Notes under the pieces: generated by a model
What the model was told of the DNA's origin: nothing
Databases searched by the model: none
What the model saw: only the letters and a program-made list of their open reading frames with translations
Source: J095 sp964517605
Lineage (GTDB): Bacteria; Chloroflexota; Anaerolineae; 4572-78; J111
Assembly: GCA_964517605.1 (NCBI GenBank)
Contig: CAZFCE010000007.1
Span: forward strand, 1 to 64,000
Direction of reading: 5' to 3'
DNA length: 64,000 nucleotides
Made by a program: the position numbers and the translations under genes
In this document: one piece after another, positions 32,936-40,586 of the stretch
Position numbering within the stretch: position 1 is the first letter of the stretch
Layout: each line of letters opens with the position of its first letter

Positions 32936-34507
32936 TTACCTGCCGGGCAAGCCGCTAGCGCCGGTGGGCAATTCCACCCAGAACGTGCTGCCTTTGCCGG
33001 CGGTGCTTTCTACCCACACTTTGCCGTTGTGAGCCTCTACCACGGCTTTTACCAGATACAAGCCCAGGCCGGTGCCGGGCGTTTGCCGGGCCAGCCGGTT
33101 ATCCACCCGGTGAAACCGGTCAAAAATGCGTTCCTGCTCGGCGGGCGGAATGCCAATGCCCCGGTCTTTAACAAATAGGCGCACCGTATGCAACGGCCCC
33201 GCCTCGCCGCCAATTTCAATCAGGCCGCCGTCGGGGCTGTATTTAATGGCGTTGCCCAGCAGGTTGGTAATCACCTCGCCCAGCCGCTCAAAATCGCCAT
33301 GAATCAGCGGAAAATTGGCGGGAAAGGTGATGTTAAAGGTGTGTTTGGTGGTGGTGGTTTGCAGTTTTTCCACCGAGGCGCGAGCCATTTCTTCCAGGTT
33401 GAGCAGGCTGAGTTTCAGCTCAAACCCGCCCGCCTGCAACCGGCTGGCCTCCAGAAAATTGGTAATCAGCCGATTCAGCCGGTCGGCTTCTTCTTCAATC
33501 ACGGCCAGCCCATCGGCCAGCGTGGCTTTGTCCCAGTTGGCATCTTCGCGGGCCAGCGTGCCGGCGTACCCTTTGATAATGCTCACCGGCGTTTTTAATT
33601 CGTGCGAAATAACCGAAAGCAGCGTTTGCTTGAGTTCCTCGGCTTCGCGCAGGTGGGTCATATCACGCACGTTGGCCACAAACTGCGTCACTTCGCCCTC
33701 GGCGTTGGTTTGCGGCGAGTAATTATCGGCCAGCGTAATGGCCAGGCCGTCGGCGCGGTGGTGCTGGCCTTCGGCGTACAGGCGGCCATCTTCGGGCGGA
33801 TGAATCAGCGGGCAGGCGGTGTGGCACAGGCTTACGCCCGGTTTGGTGCGGAGATTGAGGATTTCGTAGCAGGGGCGGCCAATGGCTTGCTCGGCGGAGA
33901 TGCCGGTTAAATTGGTCAGCGCCCGGTTCCAGGTTTGGATGATGCGGTACGGGTTGATAATCATTACGCCGTCGCCGCTGTTTTCAATGATGGCGTTGAG
34001 CCGCTCGCGCTCGGCGCTCACTTCCTGGTATAGCCGGGCGTTATGCACGGCTATGGCGGTTTGGTCGGCAAAGGCGCTCAACACCTGCCGGTCGTTGGGG
34101 CTAAAAGCCGCGCCGCGCGTACGAAAAATAAAAATGTAGCCAATCAACTCGTCGCCAATTTGTAGCGGCAGGGCCACTACCTGGCGCATGGGCACGCCCG
34201 CCGCCCGTGAGGCCAGCGCCAGCCGCAACGAAATGTCCAGCGAGGCATCGGTTTGGGTGTCTTGGCCCAGGTCGCGCCACAGCGGCTCAAACAAAGGCAC
34301 CGCCTGCAACGGTAAGCCGATGCTGGCCCACGGCATCATCTGGCCATCGTTGCGGCGCAACGTAATCAGCCCGGCCTGCCCGGCCAAAATTTCTACGGCG
34401 CTTTTGAGCGTTAATTCCAGCAGCGACGACAAATCAAGCCGGGCGCTCATGGCCCGGCTGATTTCTAGCAGATATTCGCGTTGTCGCAAACGGAAATCCG
34501 GCAGCAT
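32936..34507 (-). CDS. soluble sensor histidine kinase, GAF-PAS-HisKA-HATPase
   Basis: The 523-aa protein starts at ATG 34507, one base after the upstream gene's stop; a longer frame would overlap that gene. A GAF domain (about 15-160) is followed by a PAS domain (about 170-290) with a Cys cluster (Cys213, Cys228, Cys232 in RPCYEIL and CHTACPL) that might bind metal or sense redox. The phosphoacceptor is His302 in SHELKTP. The ATPase domain has the N box (GEVITNLLGNAIKYSPDG), G1 (VKDRGIGIP), F (FDRFHR) and G2 (GTGLGLYL). All boxes are intact. No regulator is adjacent. It is coupled to the TPR membrane protein gene. Confidence 0.87.
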   Translation of the reverse strand: MLPDFRLRQREYLLEISRAMSARLDLSSLLELTLKSAVEILAGQAGLITLRRNDGQMMPWASIGLPLQAVPLFEPLWRDLGQDTQTDASLDISLRLALASRAAGVPMRQVVALPLQIGDELIGYIFIFRTRGAAFSPNDRQVLSAFADQTAIAVHNARLYQEVSAERERLNAIIENSGDGVMIINPYRIIQTWNRALTNLTGISAEQAIGRPCYEILNLRTKPGVSLCHTACPLIHPPEDGRLYAEGQHHRADGLAITLADNYSPQTNAEGEVTQFVANVRDMTHLREAEELKQTLLSVISHELKTPVSIIKGYAGTLAREDANWDKATLADGLAVIEEEADRLNRLITNFLEASRLQAGGFELKLSLLNLEEMARASVEKLQTTTTKHTFNITFPANFPLIHGDFERLGEVITNLLGNAIKYSPDGGLIEIGGEAGPLHTVRLFVKDRGIGIPPAEQERIFDRFHRVDNRLARQTPGTGLGLYLVKAVVEAHNGKVWVESTAGKGSTFWVELPTGASGLPGR

Positions 34508-34508
34508 C

Positions 34509-34997
34509 CTATCTACCGGCCAGCGAGGATAACAGGATGTACACCAGGCCGCTGCCAAAAGCAAACACCACCACCGATAGCGCCAGCCCCAACGCCACCA
34601 AAACCGCCACGGGCGGCCCTTCGCGCACCTCAACTGCTGCGCTGGCTATGGTGCGGCGGTCCGGGCGCGGGGCGGCGGCGGTGTCGTCATCAAACTCAAA
34701 CTCATCTTCGGTGTCGTCTGTTACCTCGGCGGAGGCGGGTTGCAACGCCTGTACAAAGGGGTTGGCCTGTGGCTCCAGGTTGCGCAGTCCTTCGCGGGCC
34801 AAACGGTTATTCTTGTTAATTTTTAGGACGTTTTCGTAACAAACCCGTTTGTCCTCATTATCGGTCAATACGTCGGCTAATCCCAGCCAGGCATCTTCGT
34901 TGCGTTTGTTTTCTTGCAGAATCGCTTCAAATATCAGCCGGGCTTGCTGCGGATTGCCCTGTTCTATGGCTCGTTTGCCGTCGTCTATGGTTGGCAT
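34509..34997 (-). CDS. TPR-like membrane protein coupled to the histidine kinase
   Basis: The 162-aa protein is a paralogue of the one at 6778-7524. Both start MPTIDD, followed by a TPR-like helical unit (about 1-75; NEDAWLGLADVLTDNEDKRVCYENVLKIN), an acidic stretch (TDDTEDEFEFDDD, about 92-104) and one membrane helix (about 133-155). Unlike its paralogue it lacks the Thr/Pro tail and ends just after the helix. The kinase gene starts one base after its stop, so the two proteins are made together. It could tether or modulate the otherwise soluble kinase at the membrane; this is inference from the arrangement. Confidence 0.72.
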   Translation of the reverse strand: MPTIDDGKRAIEQGNPQQARLIFEAILQENKRNEDAWLGLADVLTDNEDKRVCYENVLKINKNNRLAREGLRNLEPQANPFVQALQPASAEVTDDTEDEFEFDDDTAAAPRPDRRTIASAAVEVREGPPVAVLVALGLALSVVVFAFGSGLVYILLSSLAGR

Positions 34998-35069
34998 GGG
35001 GCTACCTCTTTACATAAATCTACGTAATTTTATCACGTCGGATTAATTTTGTATAGTGAACCGGTTCAA

Positions 35070-35101
35070 ATTATAGCACAAACGGGCAAATTGTGGGCCA
35101 A
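35070..35101 (-). promoter_or_regulatory. probable promoter of the TPR/kinase operon
   Basis: Minus strand: TATAAT (35075-35070) preceded by TGC. The best -35, TTGGCC (35101-35096), has a long 20-bp spacer, so the extended -10 probably carries recognition. Confidence 0.5.
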
Positions 35102-35162
35102 CTTGGGATAGTCATTCAGTCCCAGCCGCTTTGAGGCTTTCGGAGGCGGCGTAAAATGGAAT

Positions 35163-35191
35163 TTGGCCACCGGCGGCGGCGGCGGTATAAT
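35163..35191 (+). promoter_or_regulatory. promoter of the GT39 gene cluster
   Basis: TTGGCC (35163-35168), a 17-bp spacer and TATAAT (35186-35191). It overlaps the first codons of a longer in-frame reading, so the true start must lie downstream. The TTG at 35226 with AGGA (35216-35219) fits. Confidence 0.6.
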
Positions 35192-35225
35192 TTTGCCCGG
35201 AAAAAATTTACAGTCAGGATTGATT

Positions 35226-37301
35226 TTGGCTTCAACCCGAATTTCTTATCTGTGGAATATAACGCTGGCGTTGCTGCTGGCTTTACTTTTGGCCCGGTTT
35301 GCGGTGGCGGGGCAGGCCAAAGTGCTGTTCAACACCCAATCCAGCGATGGCGACGAATCGGCGTATTTGGCGTCGGGGTTGGCGCTGCGCGAAACCGGCG
35401 CATTGTCCGATGGCACCCGCCCGCCGCTCTACCCGGCTTTTCTGGCGTTGGCCGCCGAGCGCGACTGGCGCTACTTTACCTGGGCCAAACTCATCACGCT
35501 GGCGCAGGGCGCGGCCTCGGTGCTGGTGGTGTTTGGGGTGGGCCGGCGGCTTTTTAACCGCGAAACCGGCCTGCTGGCGGCGTTTTTGCTGGCCGCCAAC
35601 CGCGAGTTTCATCTGCGGGCCTCAACCGTGTACGCCGATACCTTGCTGGTGCTGCTGTTTGTGGCGGCCTGGTATGCGCTCATCAAAAGTTTTAGCCGGC
35701 CCTGGTTTCGGTATTTGGCCGGTTTTTTGGCGGGACTGGCTTACCTTACCAAAGGCTCCGGCACACTGCTGCTGATGGCCTGGGGGTTAACCGCGCTGGT
35801 GGTATACCGGCGGCAAATTTTGCGCCAAATCCCCCAATTGATGGTTGTGCCGCTGGTGTTTTTGCTCACCGTGTTGCCGCTGCTGGTTTTTAACGCCCAA
35901 AATTTTGGCAGCCCATTTTATAATTTTGCCACCACCCACGTTATGTGGATGGATCGCTGGGCCGAAAGCCAGGTTGGCGATGAATCCACCTTGCCTACCG
36001 CCGCCAGCTATTTTCAAACGCACTCTGCCGGTGCCATCGCTGACCGGCTGCGCGTAGGCATCACCAAACTCCAGCCGGAACTGACGGCCACGCTTATCCC
36101 GTCGCGCACGCTGGACTCGCCGTGGAGCCAGATTTTGGCGGTGGCGGCGCTGGCGGTAGCTGGCTGGCTGGTTATTTTTAAACGCGATGCCGTTAGCCGG
36201 GCGGTGTGCGACCACCGGGTGACGCTGCTGGCGTCGCTGTTTGGGCTGGGGTTGTACACCGTTTTTTCGGTGTGGTACGCCCGCGTACTAATGGAAAGCC
36301 GCTTTTTAATTCCGATGCTGGGGCCGGTGTACATTCTGCTGGCGGCGGTGGTGGTGGGCGCGGCCAACCTGGCGCTGGCTTCGGCGGCGGCTCATCCCTG
36401 GCAACGCTGGAGTTTGGCCGGCGCGCTGGCGCTGGCGTTGGCCGGCGGCGCGGGCTGGCTGGTTGATGGCGTGCGGGCCGATAGCTGGAGCCTGGCCGTT
36501 AATCCATTCGAGTCGGATCGGGCGGCCAACGTTGAGCCGGAGGCGCTGGCGCAGTGGTTGCAACGCGACCACCCGGCGGAGCGCGGCCCGGCCCGGCTGG
36601 TGTTTGGCCCCAGCAAATCGCTGCCGCTGTGGAAGTTTCCGGCCAATTTTACGTTTGAGCGCATCCCGGCTGAGGTTGATTCCTGGGCTAAAATGGAGGC
36701 TTACCTGCGCGCCGCTCCGCCCGATTACCTGATTATCGATTCTGACACGGCGCGGCGGCGGCGCGAGGCGCTGGGCGCTTATTTTGGCTACACCGATGAC
36801 GGCATCGAGTTAAAACAGCTGCCCGCCGGTTGGCCGCTGGCTTATTTGCACGGCTCGTCGCCGTTAACGTGGGCCATTTTTACGCCGTTTCGCCAACCGC
36901 AAAATCCGTTGGCGGCCACGTTTGGCCATCAATTAGATTTGCTGGGCTACGATGTGACCGCCGCCGAAAACCCGCGCCGGCTGCGCGTGGCGCTCTACTG
37001 GCAGGCTGCCGCGCCGCTGCCCGCCGATTATGTTACGTTTTTGCACCTCACTGCCCCTGATGGTTTTGTCAAGGCGCAGCAGGACCGCTCTCCGTTTGAT
37101 GGCCGCTGGCCCACTTCGCGCTGGCAGGCCGGCGCGGTTTTGGCCGACCGCTTTGACCTCCCGTTGGATGGCGTGCCGCCCGGCGATTACCTGCTGCTGG
37201 CGGGCATGTACGCCCCCGATACCGGCGCGCGGCTGCCGCTCACCGCCGGGCCGCCCGCGCCTCAACCGGACGCGGCGCTGCTGGGCCATGTTACGTTTTA
37301 A
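35226..37301 (+). CDS. GT39-type polytopic glycosyltransferase with one beta-sandwich module
   Basis: Membrane protein of about 691 aa from TTG 35226 (6 nt after AGGA). About ten hydrophobic segments fill residues 8-415. The loop after the first carries the acidic SSDGDESAYL (about 40-49), placed like the catalytic loop of GT39/PMT-type transferases that use polyprenyl-linked sugars. After a middle extracytoplasmic region (about 440-570) comes one beta-sandwich module (about 580-690; LRVALYWQAAAPLPADYVTF, ending DTGARLPL), shared with the other GT39-type genes here. It is followed closely by two more such genes, suggesting a surface glycosylation cluster. Donor and acceptor are unknown. Confidence 0.7.
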   Translation: MASTRISYLWNITLALLLALLLARFAVAGQAKVLFNTQSSDGDESAYLASGLALRETGALSDGTRPPLYPAFLALAAERDWRYFTWAKLITLAQGAASVLVVFGVGRRLFNRETGLLAAFLLAANREFHLRASTVYADTLLVLLFVAAWYALIKSFSRPWFRYLAGFLAGLAYLTKGSGTLLLMAWGLTALVVYRRQILRQIPQLMVVPLVFLLTVLPLLVFNAQNFGSPFYNFATTHVMWMDRWAESQVGDESTLPTAASYFQTHSAGAIADRLRVGITKLQPELTATLIPSRTLDSPWSQILAVAALAVAGWLVIFKRDAVSRAVCDHRVTLLASLFGLGLYTVFSVWYARVLMESRFLIPMLGPVYILLAAVVVGAANLALASAAAHPWQRWSLAGALALALAGGAGWLVDGVRADSWSLAVNPFESDRAANVEPEALAQWLQRDHPAERGPARLVFGPSKSLPLWKFPANFTFERIPAEVDSWAKMEAYLRAAPPDYLIIDSDTARRRREALGAYFGYTDDGIELKQLPAGWPLAYLHGSSPLTWAIFTPFRQPQNPLAATFGHQLDLLGYDVTAAENPRRLRVALYWQAAAPLPADYVTFLHLTAPDGFVKAQQDRSPFDGRWPTSRWQAGAVLADRFDLPLDGVPPGDYLLLAGMYAPDTGARLPLTAGPPAPQPDAALLGHVTF

Positions 37302-37406
37302 TCACCCGGCCCTTTTGCAATCAATTTGACAAAACCCCCCAATAACGATACGCTATGCCCGTTTGGCTGCCGCGCTGTGGAGTATGTTGTTAGAAAAAGG
37401 ACTGGC

Positions 37407-40376
37407 TTGGCTGCACATCCTCACGCCGAATTGAATCCGTTATTGCGCCGCCGTGACCGCTGGTGGGCCATCCTCACCTCAGAATGGGTAATTCTGGCGG
37501 CGGTGATGCTCATCGCGGTCTTCTTTCGTTTTTATCAGCTCACCATGATTCCGGCGGAGTTTGAATACGACGAGTGGGCCGAAAGCGCCGACGCGCTGGA
37601 CATGCTGGCCCACGGCCTGCGCATTTTTTCCACGCTCAACAAAGGCCGCGAGTTGTTGTTTTCGTACCTGGTTATGGCCGGATTTAAACTGTTCGGCCCG
37701 CAGGATATTGTGCTGCGGGGCATTGGGGCCATTGCCGGGGCGCTGACCGTGGGCGTTACCTACCTGCTCATCCGCGAAATGTTCCGGCGCGACTGGCCGC
37801 AGCAGGCGCGCTGGCTGGCGGCGCTCACCAGCCTGGGGCTGGCGGTCAGCTTTTGGCAAATCCTTCATATTAGAATGGGCCGGCGGCATACCCTGCTGCC
37901 GCTGCTGTTAACCCTCAGTTACTATTTTTTGTGGCGCGGGTTTAACACCGGCCGTCGCCGCGAGTTTATCATCGCCGGGTTGTTTTTGGGCGGTAGTTTG
38001 TACACGTACCCGTCAGCTCGTTTTATTCCGGTGGCGCTGCTGTTTTTTTTGCTGGTGGATGGGCTGGCGCGCTGGCGGCAAAACGGTTCCGCTCCGGCCT
38101 TGTGGCGAGTTCATGGCCAATCGTTGCTGTGGCTGGGGCTAACGGCGGCGCTGGTGTTTGCGCCGCTGGCCTGTTATTTTGTGTTTGTCGCGCCCGACCA
38201 GTTTATGTTCCGGGCCAATCAGGTGTCGGTGTTTAATCCCCAGCTTAATCAGGGCGGGGTGATGGGCGCGCTGTGGCAAAGTTTGAGCGGCAATCTGGCC
38301 GGGTTAATGTGGCGCGGCGATGAAGACCCGCTGTACAACATTCCGGGCCGCCCGATGCTGGACCCGGTGCTGTTTGCCGCCGTGGTGGTGGGCGTGGGGG
38401 CGGCGTTGCGCCGCTTTCGCCAGCCGGCGTACCTGTTTGCGCTGGTCTGGCTGGTTACCCTGTTTTTGCCCGCCTTTCTTGTAACCGACCGTATTCCCGC
38501 TTTTAAACGCGCCATCGGCATTGGGCCGGTGCTGTACCTGTTTCCGGCGCTGGCCTGGCTGGCGCTGGGCGATTTTTTGCGCCAAACCTGGCGGCGTCGC
38601 CCGCAAGTAGCCGGGGCGCTGGGCGTGATCATTCCGCTGGTGGTGTATGTGTTGGTGGGCGCGGTGACGTACCGCGATTATTTTTTACGCTGGGGGGCGG
38701 AGCATCCGCTGTTTCAGGATGTGCTGATGTATCACGACATCGGCGCAAAAATGCTGGCCGAAGGCCGCCCCGACGAGTTGTGGCTTTTTCCGCTGGATGT
38801 GCGTAACATTGTGCGGCGTTACTACCGGCTGAACGGTTTTACCAGCTATGCCGGGCTGCCGCCTCGCGCCTTCATTCCGGTAGATGAGCAAGCCATGTTC
38901 GCGGAGTTGGCGGCGGCGGCGCAATCGGTTAAGCGAGTGGTGCTGGTCAAGGTGGGCAGCGGCCAGGAATGGCAGGCCGATCTGAAAAACGTGTTCCCGT
39001 TTCTGCTGAAAAAGTACGGCACGTTCGACCGGACGTATGCCAGCCCGGATTTTCCGTATCAACTCGATTACTACCGCCTCAACGCCACGGATTTTAAACC
39101 CGCCGCGCAGTGGCAGCCGGTGGGCGTTAATTTTGGCGGCCAGTTAAAGCTGGCCGAGGCCGCTTTTGGCGCGGCGTCCGGCTCCCAACCCGATGCCGCG
39201 CAGCCGGTGCCTTCCGGCCAAACTGCCTGGGTGGTGCTGCGCTGGCAGGTGGTCGCCCCGGTTGCCGGCGATTATCAGGCCAGCGTGCGGCTGGTTGCGC
39301 CCGGCGGCCATATTGTGGCCCAAGCCGACCGCCCGTTAATCAACGTGCGCCAGCGCCCGGCCAGTTTTTGGGAACCCGGCGAGCAAGTGCAGGATTATTA
39401 CCTGCTGCCGCTGCAACCCGGCGCGCCGCCCGGCAATTACCAACTGGAAGTGTTGCTGTACAACCCCGCTACCGCCGCCACCATTCCCCCCGACCGCCCT
39501 TCGCAGCTTACGCCCGGCGCGGCGGCGGTGGCGCAGCTTGCGGTTGCGCCCGCTGTCACCCCGCCGCAACTGACCCCGGCCAAGCTCCTGCATCTCCGCT
39601 GGCGCGATGGCCTGTGGCTGGCGGGTTCCGGTAATTTGCCGGTGGCTCTTCAGCCGGGCGTCCGGTTTGAACTGGAGCTGGCCTGGCAAGCGGATGGGGC
39701 GCAGCCCGACAATGCTCAGTTTAATGTGCAACTGGTCGGGGCGGCGACTCCGGTGCGGTTGCTGGCTAACGTGCCGGTGGGCGGCGATTATCCCACTGGC
39801 CACTGGCGCGCCACCGAAGCCGTGCAACAGTGGGTGACGGCGCAATTGCCGCCGGATACGCCGCCGGGTAGCTATCAACTTGAGCTTGTATCCACTGATG
39901 GCGCAGTGACGGCGGCGCTGGGACAGGTGCAGGTCAACGCCGGACGCCTCCGGCAGTTTGCGCCGCCCGCTGCCATGCAACAGCCGTTGGCGGCCACGTT
40001 TGGCGATCAAATCAAGCTGTTGGGGTTTGACATGACTCCGGCGGCAGACCGGCTAACCCTGACGCTGTACTGGCAGGCGCTCAACTCGCTGCCGCAGGGC
40101 TATAAAGTGTTTGTGCACGTATTAAATGAATCCGGCGAGATTGTGACTCAGCAGGATCAGGTGCCGCAGGCCGGGCAAGCGCCCACCACCGGCTGGCTGC
40201 CCGGCGAGGTTGTGGCCGATGGCTACCAGTTTTCGGCGCAGGCTATTGCCCTGCCGCCCGGCACGTACCGGCTGGCGGTGGGTTTGTACAACCAAATCAC
40301 CGGGCAGCGGTTGCCCGTTTCCGGCACAACCACCGACGCGGTGACGTTGCCGGTTCCGGTAAAAATCGGCGGGTAA
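37407..40376 (+). CDS. GT39-type polytopic glycosyltransferase with three beta-sandwich modules
   Basis: Large membrane protein of 989 aa from TTG 37407 (AAAAAGG 6 nt upstream); the frame is open back to TTG 37326, where I see no binding site. About eleven hydrophobic segments (about 25-420). The first loop has EFEYDEWAESADAL (acidic catalytic-type motif) and then NKGRELLFSYL, similar to the NKGIEPLIIWL of the 4318 protein. The last 400 residues hold three beta-sandwich modules with LRWQ, LAWQ and LYWQ cores; the third is best conserved (YKVFVHVLNESGEIVTQQDQ). The function is probably glycan transfer on the outer face of the membrane, with the modules binding polymer or partner proteins. Confidence 0.7.
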   Translation: MAAHPHAELNPLLRRRDRWWAILTSEWVILAAVMLIAVFFRFYQLTMIPAEFEYDEWAESADALDMLAHGLRIFSTLNKGRELLFSYLVMAGFKLFGPQDIVLRGIGAIAGALTVGVTYLLIREMFRRDWPQQARWLAALTSLGLAVSFWQILHIRMGRRHTLLPLLLTLSYYFLWRGFNTGRRREFIIAGLFLGGSLYTYPSARFIPVALLFFLLVDGLARWRQNGSAPALWRVHGQSLLWLGLTAALVFAPLACYFVFVAPDQFMFRANQVSVFNPQLNQGGVMGALWQSLSGNLAGLMWRGDEDPLYNIPGRPMLDPVLFAAVVVGVGAALRRFRQPAYLFALVWLVTLFLPAFLVTDRIPAFKRAIGIGPVLYLFPALAWLALGDFLRQTWRRRPQVAGALGVIIPLVVYVLVGAVTYRDYFLRWGAEHPLFQDVLMYHDIGAKMLAEGRPDELWLFPLDVRNIVRRYYRLNGFTSYAGLPPRAFIPVDEQAMFAELAAAAQSVKRVVLVKVGSGQEWQADLKNVFPFLLKKYGTFDRTYASPDFPYQLDYYRLNATDFKPAAQWQPVGVNFGGQLKLAEAAFGAASGSQPDAAQPVPSGQTAWVVLRWQVVAPVAGDYQASVRLVAPGGHIVAQADRPLINVRQRPASFWEPGEQVQDYYLLPLQPGAPPGNYQLEVLLYNPATAATIPPDRPSQLTPGAAAVAQLAVAPAVTPPQLTPAKLLHLRWRDGLWLAGSGNLPVALQPGVRFELELAWQADGAQPDNAQFNVQLVGAATPVRLLANVPVGGDYPTGHWRATEAVQQWVTAQLPPDTPPGSYQLELVSTDGAVTAALGQVQVNAGRLRQFAPPAAMQQPLAATFGDQIKLLGFDMTPAADRLTLTLYWQALNSLPQGYKVFVHVLNESGEIVTQQDQVPQAGQAPTTGWLPGEVVADGYQFSAQAIALPPGTYRLAVGLYNQITGQRLPVSGTTTDAVTLPVPVKIGG

Positions 40377-40410
40377 ACCGGGGAACTTGGGTTCCGGTGG
40401 AGTTTTAGCA

Positions 40411-40577
40411 TTTTGACTGTAAAGGTGTACCGGTCAGGCGGATGTTAACCACCGCCGAGGCGCAGAGGCCGCTATGGTTTCTATATTTTTCTCTGCGCTC
40501 TCCGTGTCTCCGTGGTAAAAATTTCAACTTTTGGTGTGTAAAATGTTGTTAACCAGCACAGTTTTGGCTGTAAAGGT
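40411..40577. repeat. direct repeat pair flanking an imperfect inverted repeat
   Basis: TTTTGACTGTAAAGGT (40411-40426) recurs as TTTTGGCTGTAAAGGT (40562-40577) just before the next gene. Between them, 40445-40520 is an imperfect inverted repeat: TTAACCACCGCCGAGGCGCA on the left, and on the right CTCTGCGCTCTCCGTG with the following CTCCGTGG. The inner part resembles widespread 'ccacggagacacggag' intergenic repeats. Target-site-like duplication after insertion of a small element is possible. No gene is seen in 40377-40586. Confidence 0.55.
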
Positions 40578-40586
40578 TTCAGGTTG

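Noticed and set aside
34508..34633. N-terminal extension of the GAF-PAS kinase
   Set aside because: It overlaps the upstream TPR protein gene in another frame; ATG 34507 follows that stop by one base.
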